Notes: generated by a model not told the origin, from the letters alone. A DNA stretch of 43,452 bases from Gordonia amarae NBRC 15530 (GCF_000241345.1 NZ_BAED01000068.1:1-43452); one strand, 5' to 3'. Positions 32,418 to 42,295 are shown, counted from the stretch's first letter. Numbers and translations are program-made.

Positions 32418-33535
32418 GTGCCTGAACCCCGTGTCGTAACCAACGCGATGTGTGCGCCGGCCCGGGTGGGTGCGCTGTCCGCCGAGCCCGCACGGTTCCA
32501 CCGGACCCTCCCGGGATACGCGGCGACCCCGCTGACCGCCGCGCCAGCGGCCGCCCGCGTTCTGGGTGCATCGTCGGTGCTGGTCAAGGACGAGTCCGCG
32601 CGCCTGGGCATGCCGTCGTTCAAGGTGCTCGGCGCGTCCTGGGCCACCTACCGCGTACTCCTGGCTCACCTGGGTGCCACGCAGGAGGAGATCCCCACGC
32701 TGGACGCGCTGGCCGGCCGCCTCGCGGGCTCCGGCCTGCGGCTCTGCGCCGCCACCGACGGCAATCACGGCCGCGCCGTCGCCCGCATGGCGGGGCTGCT
32801 CGGCCTCGACGCGATCATCCTGGTGCCTGGTGACATGGTGGCCGAACGCATCGCGGCCATCCGGAGCGAGGGCGCCGAGGTGCAGGTCGTGGACGGCGGC
32901 TACGACGACGCCATCGCCGCGAGCGCCGCGCTCGCCTCCGACACCACCCTGGTCGTCTCCGACACCTCGTGGGAGGGCTACACCGAACCGCCTGCCTGGG
33001 TCATCGAGGGCTATTCGACGATGATGGGCGAGGTACTCGACCAGTACCGCGCACAGGGGCTGACCCCGCCGACGGTGGTGGCCGCCCAGATCGGAGTCGG
33101 TGCGTTCGCGGCCGCCGTCGCGCGCGCGTTCGCCGGCAATCCGCAGACCCGCCTCGTCGGCGTCGAGCCGACCGACGCCGACTGCGTGGCCGTCAGCATC
33201 GAACGCGGTGAGGTGAGCACCATCCCCGGTCCGCAACTGTCGATGATGGCCGGACTCAACTGCGGCACACCGTCTCTCATCGCCTGGCCGGACATGTCCG
33301 CCGGCTTCGGCACCTTCGTGACCATCACCGACGACCAGGTCGCCGACGCGATGCGGCTGCTCGCCGCCGACGGCATCGTCTCCGGAGAAAGTGGTGCGGC
33401 CGGACTCGGCGGGCTGCTGGCGCACCGGGATGCGCTGGGTATCAACGAGTCCGACTCGGTTCTGGTGATCTCCACCGAGGGTGCCACCGACCCGGCCAAC
33501 TACCGCGCCATCGTCGGCGTGCAAGCGGGTCCGGC

Positions 33536-33539
<4 letters not shown>
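32418..33539 (+). CDS. ygeX: Diaminopropionate ammonia-lyase (YgeX-like)
   Basis: A 373-aa fold-type II PLP enzyme from the GTG at 32418 (GAAGGAG ribosome site). The PLP lysine is K69 in GMPSFKVLGAS. The phosphate/substrate loop ATDGNHGRAVARMAGLLG and the segments SDTSWEGYTEPPAWVIEGYS and MAGLNCGTPS are strongly diagnostic of 2,3-diaminopropionate ammonia-lyase, as opposed to threonine dehydratase. The enzyme converts D- or L-2,3-diaminopropionate to pyruvate and two ammonia. It is the last step that can be proposed for this cluster. It overlaps the downstream amidohydrolase gene (ATGA) and is preceded by the perfect GntR palindrome. Length agrees with the family (about 370-400 aa). Confidence 0.9.
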
Positions 33540-34813
<1,274 letters not shown>

Positions 34814-34823
34814 GAACCACCCC

Positions 34824-34874
34824 TTGACGTGGCCGTCGCCACGCGTGAATAATTCACCACATGATGAATTCATC
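34824..34874 (+). promoter_or_regulatory. Promoter and palindromic operators of ABC-TetR operon
   Basis: TTGACG (34824-34829) is a good -35; AATAAT (34848-34853) can serve as the -10, 18 bp downstream. The -10 lies inside a perfect palindrome GTGAATAATTCAC (34845-34857). A second perfect palindrome, GATGAATTCATC (34863-34874), begins at the start codon. Both share TGAAT/ATTCA arms. Transcription would begin almost at the ATG, so the mRNA may be leaderless. The TetR protein at the operon's end is the likely repressor. Confidence 0.6.
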
Positions 34875-35607
34875 GGGCGGTGAGTTATCGCGGCGGGGGT
34901 CGTCGGCGATCCGGTGCGCGGGGGTGTCCGTCCGGCGCGGCGGCCACCCGGCGTTGCGGGACATCGGCATCGACATCCCACGCGGCGCCATCACCGGCCT
35001 GCTCGGGCCGTCGGGCTGCGGCAAGACGACGCTCCTGCGGACGATCGTCGGCACCCAGAGCCACGTCTCGGGGCAGGTCGATGTGCTCGGCCGGCCCGCG
35101 GGATCGCCGGAGCTGCGCGGCCTGGTCGGTTACGTCACGCAGGCGGCGTCGGTGTACGAGGATCTGACCGTCGCCCAGAACGTTCACTACTTCGCCACCA
35201 TCTTCGGGACGAAAGACGCTGTGTCCGAATCGATCGCGGCGGTCGGCCTGGACGACAAGGCCGACGCTCAGGCGAGCGACCTGTCCGGTGGGCAGCGGAG
35301 CCGGGTCTCCCTCGCGTGCGCGCTGGTGTCCCGGCCGCAGGTGCTGATCCTCGACGAACCGACCGTCGGCCTCGATCCGGTTCTCCGTGCCGACCTGTGG
35401 CGCAGATTCCGGCGCCTCGCCGACGACGGCGTCACGCTGCTGGTGTCGAGTCACGTGATGGACGAGGCCGAACAGTGCGACAACCTGATCCTGATGCGCG
35501 AGGGCGGGCTCGTCGCCGAACTCACCCCCGACGAACTGCGCGCCCGGACCGGACACAACAATCTCGAAAAGGCATTCCTGGCACTCATCGAGGCAGGCGG
35601 GCAATGA
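34861..35607 (+). CDS. ABC transporter ATP-binding protein
   Basis: A 248-aa ATPase subunit. Walker A is GLLGPSGCGKTTLL, the Q-loop VGYVTQAASVYEDLTV, the signature DLSGGQRSRVSL, Walker B VLILDEPTVGLDP, and the H-loop LLVSSHVMDEAEQC. This is the DrrA/ABC-2 exporter type. It has no clear ribosome site; the promoter geometry suggests a leaderless message starting at the ATG at 34861 or 34864. It overlaps the permease gene (ATGA). Together they should form a drug- or lipid-type exporter at the membrane. Confidence 0.93.
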   Translation: MMNSSGGELSRRGSSAIRCAGVSVRRGGHPALRDIGIDIPRGAITGLLGPSGCGKTTLLRTIVGTQSHVSGQVDVLGRPAGSPELRGLVGYVTQAASVYEDLTVAQNVHYFATIFGTKDAVSESIAAVGLDDKADAQASDLSGGQRSRVSLACALVSRPQVLILDEPTVGLDPVLRADLWRRFRRLADDGVTLLVSSHVMDEAEQCDNLILMREGGLVAELTPDELRARTGHNNLEKAFLALIEAGGQ

Positions 35608-36389
35608 GTATCACCGTGACACACACCAATTCAGCCGCACCCATCCATCCGGGGCTGCTCGGCGCCACCGCAGTGCGCGTGCTGCGGCAGTTGCGCGCCG
35701 ATCCACGCACCCTGGTGATGATGCTGATGATCCCGACGGTCATGATGACGTTGCTGTACTTCATGTTCGACGACCTGCCCGGCGGCGCCGCCCGGTTCGA
35801 CCAGTTCGCGACCCCGGTGCTCGGCATCATGCCGTTCGTGACGATGTTCCTGGTGACGTCGATAGCGATGCTGCGCGAACGCGGTTCGGGGACCCTCGAA
35901 CGCCTGCTCACCACCCCCATCAGCCGGCTCGATCTGCTCGGCGGGTACGGTCTGGCGTTCTCGCTCACCGCCGCGGCGCAGGCGATCGTCGCGTGCGCGG
36001 TCACCGTCGGCCTGCTCGGCCTCACCGTGGAAGGGTCGATCTGGCTCGTCGGGCTGGTGGCGGTGCTGTCGGGGACTCTCGGCGTCGGGCTGGGGCTGCT
36101 GTGTAGTGCCTTCGCCAACAGTGAGTTTCAGGCCGTGCAGTTCATGCCCGCCGTCGTCATTCCGCAGTTGTTCGTGTGCGGACTGTTCGTGCCCCGGGCA
36201 CAACTGCCGGGCTGGATGGAGGCGATCTCCGACGTCCTGCCGCTCACCTACGCCGTCGACGCCCTCAAAGAGGTGGCAGCGCACCCGGCTCCGACCGGTG
36301 CCCTGTGGCGCGATGTCGCCGTCATCGTCGCCTGGGTGATCGTGGCCCTCGCGCTGGCCGCCGCCACGCTGCGCCGGAGGACCGAATGA
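35604..36389 (+). CDS. ABC-2 type transporter permease
   Basis: A 261-aa membrane protein from the ATG at 35604 overlapping the ATPase stop. About six hydrophobic helices are seen (LVMMLMIPTVMMTLLYFMF, VLGIMPFVTMFLVTSIAMLR, then three in the middle and IVAWVIVALALAAATLR at the end). RERGSGTLERLLTTPISRLDLL is the conserved coupling segment of ABC-2 permeases, and LPLTYAVDALKEV is the typical C-terminal motif. It is exporter type, with the ATPase next door. Substrate is unknown; adjacent TetR genes often indicate xenobiotic efflux. Confidence 0.92.
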   Translation: MSITVTHTNSAAPIHPGLLGATAVRVLRQLRADPRTLVMMLMIPTVMMTLLYFMFDDLPGGAARFDQFATPVLGIMPFVTMFLVTSIAMLRERGSGTLERLLTTPISRLDLLGGYGLAFSLTAAAQAIVACAVTVGLLGLTVEGSIWLVGLVAVLSGTLGVGLGLLCSAFANSEFQAVQFMPAVVIPQLFVCGLFVPRAQLPGWMEAISDVLPLTYAVDALKEVAAHPAPTGALWRDVAVIVAWVIVALALAAATLRRRTE

Positions 36390-36979
36390 CCGGGCGGCGC
36401 GGCGGTCGCAGGCCGGGTTCCCCCGATACCCGCGGAGCGGTATTGGCCAGCGCCCGAACCCTGTTTGCCGAGCGGGGATTTACTGGTACCTCGGTCCGCG
36501 CCGTCGCCGAGGGGGCCGGGGTGGACGCCGCCCTCGTCCATCACTACTTCGGCACCAAACGGGAACTGTTCCTGGCCGCCGTCGCCATCCCGCTCGACCC
36601 GGCGGTCGTCCTGGGGGCACTGCACTCCGTGCCCCGGGCTCAACTGGGCGAGACCGTGGTCCGCGCGGTCATCGGATTCTGGGATGGCGATCACCGGGAG
36701 GCGGGCATCGCCCTGCTACGGGCGCAACTCACCGACCCCGAGTCGACGATCCTGCGCACGTTCATCGGTGACATCATCGCGGGCGCACTCGGAGCCAACG
36801 CGGATCTCGACCCGGATACCGCTGCCACCCGGACCGCCTTGGTGGCCAGTCAGATCGGTGGAATCCTGTTGCTGCGCTACATCGTCGGCCTCGACCCGAT
36901 CGCCTCGATGAGCGTCGATGAACTCGCCGCCCACATCGGCCCCACCGTCCAGCGGTATCTCACCGACCCGATGCCCTGA
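36386..36979 (+). CDS. TetR-family repressor of the ABC exporter
   Basis: A 197-aa regulator from the ATG at 36386, overlapping the permease stop (ATGA). The helix-turn-helix is at residues about 15-60 (SARTLFAERGFTGTSVRAVA ... DAALVHHYFGTKRELFLAAV). The C-terminal half is a helical ligand domain of the TetR_C type. As the third gene of the operon it would be controlled by its own binding to the TGAAT/ATTCA palindromes at 34845-34874, a normal autorepression loop. Confidence 0.92.
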   Translation: MTGRRGGRRPGSPDTRGAVLASARTLFAERGFTGTSVRAVAEGAGVDAALVHHYFGTKRELFLAAVAIPLDPAVVLGALHSVPRAQLGETVVRAVIGFWDGDHREAGIALLRAQLTDPESTILRTFIGDIIAGALGANADLDPDTAATRTALVASQIGGILLLRYIVGLDPIASMSVDELAAHIGPTVQRYLTDPMP

Positions 36980-37132
36980 GCACCGCTCGGCCACCGCGGT
37001 CAGACCGGTGCGGGCCGTCTCACATTGCGACGTTCGGGCCCGGACGTATGGCCGACAATGCATCCGTCAGGCAACTGAGGGTCACAGCGGGTGCCAGCGG
37101 GCACCCACCCGGTGCGTGGAAGGAATGTGACG

Positions 37133-38191
37133 ATGAAAGGCCTTGTCTACCATGGTCCCGGCAAGAAGGCGTGGGAAGAGGTTCCCGACCCGGTGATCCA
37201 GAAACCCACCGACGTGATCGTGAAGATCACCGCCACCACCATCTGTGGTTCAGACCTGCACATCCTCAAAGGCGACGTACCGACCGTCGATGACGGGCGG
37301 GTTCTCGGCCACGAGGGTGTCGGGGTGATCACCGAGGTCGGTTCGGCGGTGACCAATCTGGTTGTCGGTGACCGCGTCCTCATCTCGTGCATTTCCTCGT
37401 GCGGCCGGTGCGCCTACTGTCGCGACGGCGTGTACTCGCACTGCCTCGGCGAGGAAGGCGTGTCGGGGCTCGGTTGGCTGCTCGGGCACCTGATCAACGG
37501 CACCCAGGCGGAATACGTCCGCATTCCGTACGCAGAAACCTCGCTGTACAAGCTGCCCGACACCATTTCCGACGCTCAGGCGGTTCCGCTGTCGGACATC
37601 CTGCCCACCGGTAATGAGATCGGCGTACTCAACGGGCGCGTCGGAGTCGGCGACGTGGTGGCGGTGATCGGCGCCGGGCCGGTCGGCCTCGCCGCGATCA
37701 TGACCGCCCAGTTGCATGGCCCGTCGAAGGTCATCGCCGTCGACCTCGATGCGCACCGCCTCGATGAATCCCGGGCGTTCGGTGCCACCGACATCGTGCA
37801 GTCCGGTGCCGACGACTGGAAGCAGCAGGTGCTCGCGCTCACCGACGGCCTCGGCGTCGACGTCTCCATCGAAGCCGTCGGGATCCCGGCGACCTTCCAG
37901 ATGGCGCTGGACATCGTGCGGCCCGGCGGCACCGTCGCCAACGTCGGTGTGCACGGCGAATCGGTGACCCTGCACATCGAGGATCTGTGGATCTCGAACG
38001 TGGCGCTGACCACCGGCCTCGTCAACACCCGGACTACGCCGACGCTCCTGAAACTGGTTGAACAGCAACGTCTTGCGGCCGACAAGTTTGTCAGTCACAC
38101 GTTTGCGCTGTCACAGATCGAGGAGGCCTACGATGTGTTCGGCCGAGCCGCCGAGACCAAGGCGCTGAAAGTCTTGCTCAGCGCGGACTGA
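37133..38191 (+). CDS. Zinc-dependent alcohol dehydrogenase
   Basis: A 352-aa medium-chain dehydrogenase from the ATG at 37133 (GGAAGGAA ribosome site). Catalytic zinc ligands are C in TTICGSDLHI and H in VLGHEGVG. The structural zinc site is CGRCAYCRDGVYSHC. The NAD(P)-binding glycine motif is VIGAGPVGLAA, followed by VIAVDLDAHR with an Asp that favours NAD. It resembles the secondary alcohol/sorbitol/threonine-type branch (ICGSDLHILKGDVPTV). Substrate is unknown. It stands alone, and a strong hairpin follows the stop. Confidence 0.9.
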   Translation: MKGLVYHGPGKKAWEEVPDPVIQKPTDVIVKITATTICGSDLHILKGDVPTVDDGRVLGHEGVGVITEVGSAVTNLVVGDRVLISCISSCGRCAYCRDGVYSHCLGEEGVSGLGWLLGHLINGTQAEYVRIPYAETSLYKLPDTISDAQAVPLSDILPTGNEIGVLNGRVGVGDVVAVIGAGPVGLAAIMTAQLHGPSKVIAVDLDAHRLDESRAFGATDIVQSGADDWKQQVLALTDGLGVDVSIEAVGIPATFQMALDIVRPGGTVANVGVHGESVTLHIEDLWISNVALTTGLVNTRTTPTLLKLVEQQRLAADKFVSHTFALSQIEEAYDVFGRAAETKALKVLLSAD

Positions 38192-38199
38192 GCAAGGAT

Positions 38200-38258
38200 C
38201 GTCCGAAATAGCGTCTCGCGAGGGCATATATCGCCCTTGCCAGACGCTATTTCGGACG
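38200..38258. terminator. Long hairpin between convergent genes
   Basis: CGTCCGAAATAGCGTCT (38200-38216) is exactly complementary to 38242-38258, a 17-bp stem. The 25-nt loop holds a smaller stem (GAGGGC-ATATAT-CGCCCTT). It can act as a bidirectional terminator for the dehydrogenase and the SHOCT gene. The low-GC stem and inner hairpin also resemble a dispersed extragenic palindrome. Confidence 0.7.
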
Positions 38259-38273
38259 AAACTCGCGAAGCCG

Positions 38274-39056
38274 TCACAGCCGGCCGAGCAGCTCCGCCTT
38301 CTTGGCCGCGAACTCCTCGTCGGTGAGGATGCCCCGCTGATGCAGTCCCGCGAGGGACTCGATCGCGGCGAAGATGTCCTCGGACCCACCCGAAGGGTCG
38401 GGAGCGGGGGCCACCGGTTCGGCGACAGACTGCGGCGCGGGCTCCATGTACGGCTCGGGCGCGGGTGCGGCGACGGGTGTTGCCGCCACCTGTCCGCCGG
38501 TCAGCTCCACCAGGCTGGTGGTGTCGAAGGTGCCGAACTGACTGGTGAACGACACCGTGCCGGCCAGGCCACCCTGCTGTTGCTGGACACCGCCGATCTG
38601 ATGCTGACCGGTGTCGTACACCCTTGTGACACCGCCGGATTCGACGGCCAGGCGGGCGGTGGCCGGGAAGATCGCGTAGCGCACCCCGTTCTGCGCGCCC
38701 GTCGAACTGGGTACCCCGAGGTCGGCGGGCCACCAGTTGTTGGCGGTGAAACCACCGACAGGCGAGGTGGCCGCCGGCGGGAACACGACGGTGGTGGCCA
38801 GCAACTGCGACAGCTCATTGCACAGACTGTCGACGCGCGCCTTGAGGGCGTTGTCGAACATGTTGCCCACCATGGTCATTCCGCCACGCATCCACTGTCC
38901 GGAACCGCCGAGTTCGGGGATGGAGAACTGCGCCATGGTGCCGCCGCCCGAGTTGACGGAGTACAGCATGGCCACCACCGCGTCGGTGGACAGCCCGTAC
39001 CGTCCGGCGATGTCGCTGACCGACTGCTCGGCTTCGGGGGTGAGTGCGGCGGTCAT
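38274..39056 (-). CDS. SHOCT-domain protein
   Basis: A 260-aa protein. The C-terminal 30 residues (ESLAGLHQRGILTDEEFAAK, then KAELLGRL) are a SHOCT domain, a short helical oligomerisation module. The middle (65-180) is an unassigned beta-rich region with NGVRYAIFPATARLAVESG. A Pro/Ala/Glu-rich linker precedes SHOCT. The N-terminal segment TPEAEQSVSDIAGRYGLSTD may be a small helical domain. There is no signal peptide or membrane segment. Function is unknown. It is single and convergent with the dehydrogenase gene. Confidence 0.8.
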   Translation of the reverse strand: MTAALTPEAEQSVSDIAGRYGLSTDAVVAMLYSVNSGGGTMAQFSIPELGGSGQWMRGGMTMVGNMFDNALKARVDSLCNELSQLLATTVVFPPAATSPVGGFTANNWWPADLGVPSSTGAQNGVRYAIFPATARLAVESGGVTRVYDTGQHQIGGVQQQQGGLAGTVSFTSQFGTFDTTSLVELTGGQVAATPVAAPAPEPYMEPAPQSVAEPVAPAPDPSGGSEDIFAAIESLAGLHQRGILTDEEFAAKKAELLGRL

Positions 39057-39162
39057 GGGTGGCCTCTTTCGATGGCGAACAGGAACCCACCCATTCTAGA
39101 AGCCGACGTGTCCCGCCTGCCGAGTGACGGCAGCCGGGGCATGCGGTGCTTCGGGGAAGGAC

Positions 39163-39936
39163 TCAGCGGGCGATGTTGACGCCGCCGTCGACGGTGATCG
39201 TCGATCCGACGACGTAGTCGCCGGCGCGGGAAGCCAGGTAGATCGCGGCCGCGGCCATGTCCTCGGGTACCCCGACACGGCGTGACGGGATGTGGTCGGC
39301 GACCAGGTCGGCGTGGTCGCGGGCCTCCTTGTTCATATTGGAGGCGAATGCGCCGGGTGCGATGGCGCTGACGATGATGCCCTCGGGTGCCAGCTTCACG
39401 GCCATCCGCTTGGTGAGGTGGATCAGGCCCGCCTTGCTGGCGTGGTAGGAGTAGGTCTCCATCGGGTTGAGCGACTGGCCGTCGATGGAGGCGATGTTGA
39501 TCACCTTGGCCAGGCGTCCGCCCGCGGCGCCGGCGAGCAGCAGCGGCTTGAGTTGCTGGGTGAGGAAGAACGGTGCCTTCACGTTCACGTCCATCACCTT
39601 GTCCCAGCCGCTCTCGGGGAACTCGTCGAATCCGGCGCCCCACGCCGCGCCGGCGTTGTTGACCAGGATGTCGAGGGACTGCTCGTGCGCCGAGTAGGCC
39701 TTGACCAGTTCGGCGATGCCCTCGGTGGTGGACACGTCTACCGGCAGCGACACGCACGTGCCGAGCGCCGACAGTTCCTTGGCAGTCTCGTCGCAGGCCG
39801 CGGCCTTGCGGGCGGTGATGTAGACACGGGCGCCCTGACGCAGCAGCCCTTCGGCGATCATCTTGCCGATGCCGCGCGATCCGCCGGTGACCAGCGCGGT
39901 GCGGCCTTCGAGCGAGAAGAGCGTTGACGTATCCAT
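39163..39936 (-). CDS. Short-chain dehydrogenase/reductase
   Basis: A 257-aa classical SDR. The cofactor motif is TGGSRGIGK, followed by NNAGAAWG. The catalytic Ser lies in INIASIDGQ, and Tyr/Lys in YSYHASKAG (Y-x3-K). The C-terminal region has APGAFASNMNKEA. YITARKAAACDETAKEL suggests NADP preference (Arg after the second strand). Likely a 3-oxoacyl/alcohol dehydrogenase acting on a hydrophobic alcohol or ketone; substrate is unknown. A nested inverted repeat covers the leader and promoter region. Confidence 0.9.
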   Translation of the reverse strand: MDTSTLFSLEGRTALVTGGSRGIGKMIAEGLLRQGARVYITARKAAACDETAKELSALGTCVSLPVDVSTTEGIAELVKAYSAHEQSLDILVNNAGAAWGAGFDEFPESGWDKVMDVNVKAPFFLTQQLKPLLLAGAAGGRLAKVINIASIDGQSLNPMETYSYHASKAGLIHLTKRMAVKLAPEGIIVSAIAPGAFASNMNKEARDHADLVADHIPSRRVGVPEDMAAAAIYLASRAGDYVVGSTITVDGGVNIAR

Positions 39937-39938
39937 AG

Positions 39939-39993
39939 GGGGTATCCTTCCGCCTTACTTGAACCTCATTTCAAGTTAGCGGACGGATACCCC
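39939..39993. promoter_or_regulatory. Nested inverted repeat upstream of SDR gene
   Basis: The outer arms GGGGGTATCC (39939-39948) and GGATACCCCC (39984-39993) are exact complements. Inside are CCGC/GCGG and then ACTTGAA (39957-39963) facing TTCAAGT (39970-39976). The inner pair with 6 bp spacing looks like a TetR-type operator. The whole 55 bp could also fold as an RNA hairpin that would hide the ribosome site. Confidence 0.65.
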
Positions 39994-40017
39994 CTGGCAA
40001 AACCCCGGTGTTGAGGA

Positions 40018-40854
40018 TTACTTGACCTCGGCGACCTTCTTGCCGGTGTAGTCGGCGACCTTGGTGCAGACTTCCTTGTTGTCCGGGGCGCAGAGCATGA
40101 TCCAGTCGCCGTCGGACACCGAGGTGAAGCCGTTCAGGTCGGCGCCGCCCTTCTTGGCCTCGTTCTTCAGGTCGCTCAGGCTGTTGCCGAAGGCGAGCAG
40201 GGCGTCGTCACATTCGACAGCCGAACCCTTGCTGACATCGTCGGTCTTCTCGCCGCAGGTGATGTCGAGGTGGTCGAGGGCGGCGCTAGCCTGGTCGGTG
40301 TCCTTCCAGCCGTTGTACTTGTTCATCTGCTTCGCCAGGTCGCGGTCGGAGGTGTACGTCCAGCCGTTCTCCTTGGCGATAGTGACGCACTGCGCATCGC
40401 TCTTCAGAGCCGAGCACGATCCGACGAAGTCGTTGTTCTCCAGGATGCCGCTGCGGCCGTTGTCGTAGGTCAGTTGTTCGAGAAGCTTTTCGTCGTCGAC
40501 CTTCTCGTACTGGATCTTTTCTTCCCACTTGCGCGCCGCCTCGATGGCGTTGGGCACATCCTTCTTGAGGTTGAGCCGGACGTCGAGGCCATCGGGGCCT
40601 TCGGTGCATTCGAGTTCGACGACCGAGTCGCCGTCGAAGACGGTCGGCCCCATGCACTTGAGTCCCTTGGCGGACAGCACCTTTGATGCCGATTCCAGCG
40701 AGGCCTTGCCGTCGCCCGAGGACTGGGCGGTGTCGGATTTGCCGGAACCCGATGCCGAGGAGCCGGAATCGTCGCTGCCACAAGCGGACAGCGATGCGGC
40801 CAGGATCAGGCCGAGTCCCAGCGGGACCACTGCCTTCCGGAAACGTGACGCCAT
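40018..40854 (-). CDS. Hypothetical lipoprotein
   Basis: A 278-aa protein with a lipoprotein signal: a basic start (MASRFRKAVV), a hydrophobic core, and lipobox LSAC with the acylated Cys at residue 25. A Ser/Gly/Asp-rich linker follows, as in many mycobacterial-type lipoproteins. The mature domain has seven or eight Cys (for example GLKCMGP, ELECTEG, SCSALKSDAQCVTI, ITCGEK, AVECDDA, LCAPDNKEVCTKV), probably as disulfides. No family is recognised. It should face the cell envelope space on the outer leaflet of the membrane. Confidence 0.8.
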   Translation of the reverse strand: MASRFRKAVVPLGLGLILAASLSACGSDDSGSSASGSGKSDTAQSSGDGKASLESASKVLSAKGLKCMGPTVFDGDSVVELECTEGPDGLDVRLNLKKDVPNAIEAARKWEEKIQYEKVDDEKLLEQLTYDNGRSGILENNDFVGSCSALKSDAQCVTIAKENGWTYTSDRDLAKQMNKYNGWKDTDQASAALDHLDITCGEKTDDVSKGSAVECDDALLAFGNSLSDLKNEAKKGGADLNGFTSVSDGDWIMLCAPDNKEVCTKVADYTGKKVAEVK

Positions 40855-40969
40855 TTCGTATACCTCCCGTAACTGTCAACGAAAATAGGCGTTTGCGTTC
40901 TTATCATGTCTAAGGAGTGCCGTGCTATTCCGGCATTTCGGGTGCATCGACAAATATGGGCGCGAAACA

Positions 40970-41005
40970 CCCAGCCCCACTACGTTTTTACGGAGTGGGG
41001 CTGGG
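40970..41005 (-). terminator. Terminator of the LGFP lipoprotein gene
   Basis: CCCAGCCCCACT (40970-40981) and AGTGGGGCTGGG (40994-41005) form a 12-bp stem with a 12-nt loop. It lies 30 bp past the stop of the reverse-strand lipoprotein gene. Confidence 0.7.
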
Positions 41006-41034
41006 AGTGTGAGTTGTGTGGAGTTCCGGGCGGA

Positions 41035-41709
41035 TTACTTCGCCGGAACGACCTTGTCCTTGACGGTCACCTCGGTGGTGTCGGTCTTCGGATCCCAGGT
41101 GATCTTGCCGTTCTCGAAGGTCGACTGCTTGAGGCCGCCCTCGTCGGTCTCGTCGCTGGTCGGGGCGCCGAGCGGGCCGCTCGAGCCGCCCTTGCCCGAC
41201 TCGGACGGGGCGCCGGTGTCGTCGCGCTTGACGTTCCAGGCGTCGCGGATCTTGCCCCACGTGATGTAGGCGGTGTCGCCCTTGGACGAGATCACGCCGC
41301 CGTCGAACTGCTGGAAGGTCATCCCGTTCTCGCTGGTGCCGGAGGCGTCGGCGCCGGTCAGCGGCTTGCCGAGGTCGGTCTTCTGCTTGTCGGTGGCCGC
41401 GTTGTACTTGCCCGCGATGGCGCCGGTGAGGCTGACCTCGGTGCCGTCGGCGGCGGGCAGCTTCACGTCGCCGCCGGGGGCGTTGGCGTCACCGGAAGCG
41501 TCGGTGGATGCGTCCGCGCCCGCGTCGGTGGATGCGCCCGCACCGGCGTCGGTGGAGGCGCCCGCGCCGGCGTCCGTGGACACCGACACCGACGAGGTGG
41601 CCGACGACGAGGCGTTGTCGTCATCGTCGTCGCTGCACCCCGCGACGATCAGCGTGGTGGCGGCTATCGCGGCAGCGGCAGCGGCGGAACGTCGAAAGAC
41701 CTGATGCAT
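41035..41709 (-). CDS. LGFP-repeat lipoprotein
   Basis: A 224-aa protein from the ATG at 41709. The signal peptide ends in the lipobox VAGC, followed by an Asp run and a low-complexity STDAGAGA linker. Then come LGFP-like repeats (TGAIAGKYNAATDKQKTDLG, then KPLTGADASGT..NGMTFQQF, GGVISSKGDTAYITWGKIRDAW). LGFP repeats occur in mycolata envelope proteins and are thought to bind the cell wall. The protein ends with a beta segment (FENGKITWDPKTDTTEVTV). It supports assigning the organism to Corynebacteriales. Confidence 0.85.
   Translation of the reverse strand: MHQVFRRSAAAAAAIAATTLIVAGCSDDDDDNASSSATSSVSVSTDAGAGASTDAGAGASTDAGADASTDASGDANAPGGDVKLPAADGTEVSLTGAIAGKYNAATDKQKTDLGKPLTGADASGTSENGMTFQQFDGGVISSKGDTAYITWGKIRDAWNVKRDDTGAPSESGKGGSSGPLGAPTSDETDEGGLKQSTFENGKITWDPKTDTTEVTVKDKVVPAK
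41498..41580 (-). repeat. 24-bp tandem repeat in the lipoprotein linker
   Basis: Three full units (41498-41521, 41522-41545, 41546-41569) and a partial fourth encode STDAGA(G/D)A. The unit number could change by slippage, altering the spacer between membrane anchor and LGFP domain. Confidence 0.85.
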
Positions 41710-41880
41710 GAAATCCCCTACGTGTATTTCGGTCGATCTGATGGTCGTGTCTGCGCGGCTGCGCAAACCCTCGGATATGTTACTTCAGCAAATCGAATAA
41801 TTGGAGATATCAAATCCCGGCGTTTTGTGCTATACCGTGCCGGCGGGTTCCGCGGCGCAGGGGGCGGCGGGGGTCCGTTG

Positions 41881-42255
41881 CTACAACGTCCAGGGCGGCA
41901 CGATCCGGTCACCCGCCGGGGTGGACGCGGTCAGGCCGACCACGGTGGTCACCCAGAGTTGCGCTTCCTCATCGGCGTCGTTGTCGAGCCGGACGCTGCT
42001 GCCCGCCGGCACGAAGACCACCGATCCCGGCGCGAGCCGCGTCGGCGTGCCGTCGAGGGTCATCGTGGGGGTGCCGGCGAGCACCAGAAACACCTCCTCG
42101 TGGTTGACGATGTGCGGCTGACCTGTGGTTCCGGGTGCGACGGTGGTCCGCCAGGCGCACAGCTCGGCGCTGCCGGCCGACGGTGCGACGACGGACTCGA
42201 AACGCGCGCCGTGTAGCTGAAACGGGCGGGCGTCGGCCATGGTGAAAACGGGCAT
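41881..42255 (-). CDS. Cupin-domain protein
   Basis: A 124-aa single cupin barrel. Motif 1 is QPHIVNHEEVFLVLAGTPTM and motif 2 is LAPGSVVFVPAGSSVRLDN. Metal-ligand positions are partly kept (two His and one Glu in motif 1), while the motif 2 His is Ser/Val. Cupins of this size are small-molecule enzymes or sensors; no substrate is evident. It is divergent from a MarR regulator, with a palindromic operator just upstream of its start, so it is probably controlled by it. Confidence 0.85.
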   Translation of the reverse strand: MPVFTMADARPFQLHGARFESVVAPSAGSAELCAWRTTVAPGTTGQPHIVNHEEVFLVLAGTPTMTLDGTPTRLAPGSVVFVPAGSSVRLDNDADEEAQLWVTTVVGLTASTPAGDRIVPPWTL

Positions 42256-42276
42256 AGGAAAAACCTCCGAACCAGA

Positions 42277-42295
42277 TAGTCAGTTGAACTGACTA
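42277..42295. promoter_or_regulatory. 19-bp palindromic MarR operator
   Basis: TAGTCAGTTGAACTGACTA is a perfect palindrome (9-bp arms around one G). A related half-site, AGTCAGTT, with a weak second half CTGTCTAT, follows at 42302-42320. The sites fill the 65-bp gap between the cupin and MarR starts, so one protein would cover both promoters. Confidence 0.8.
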
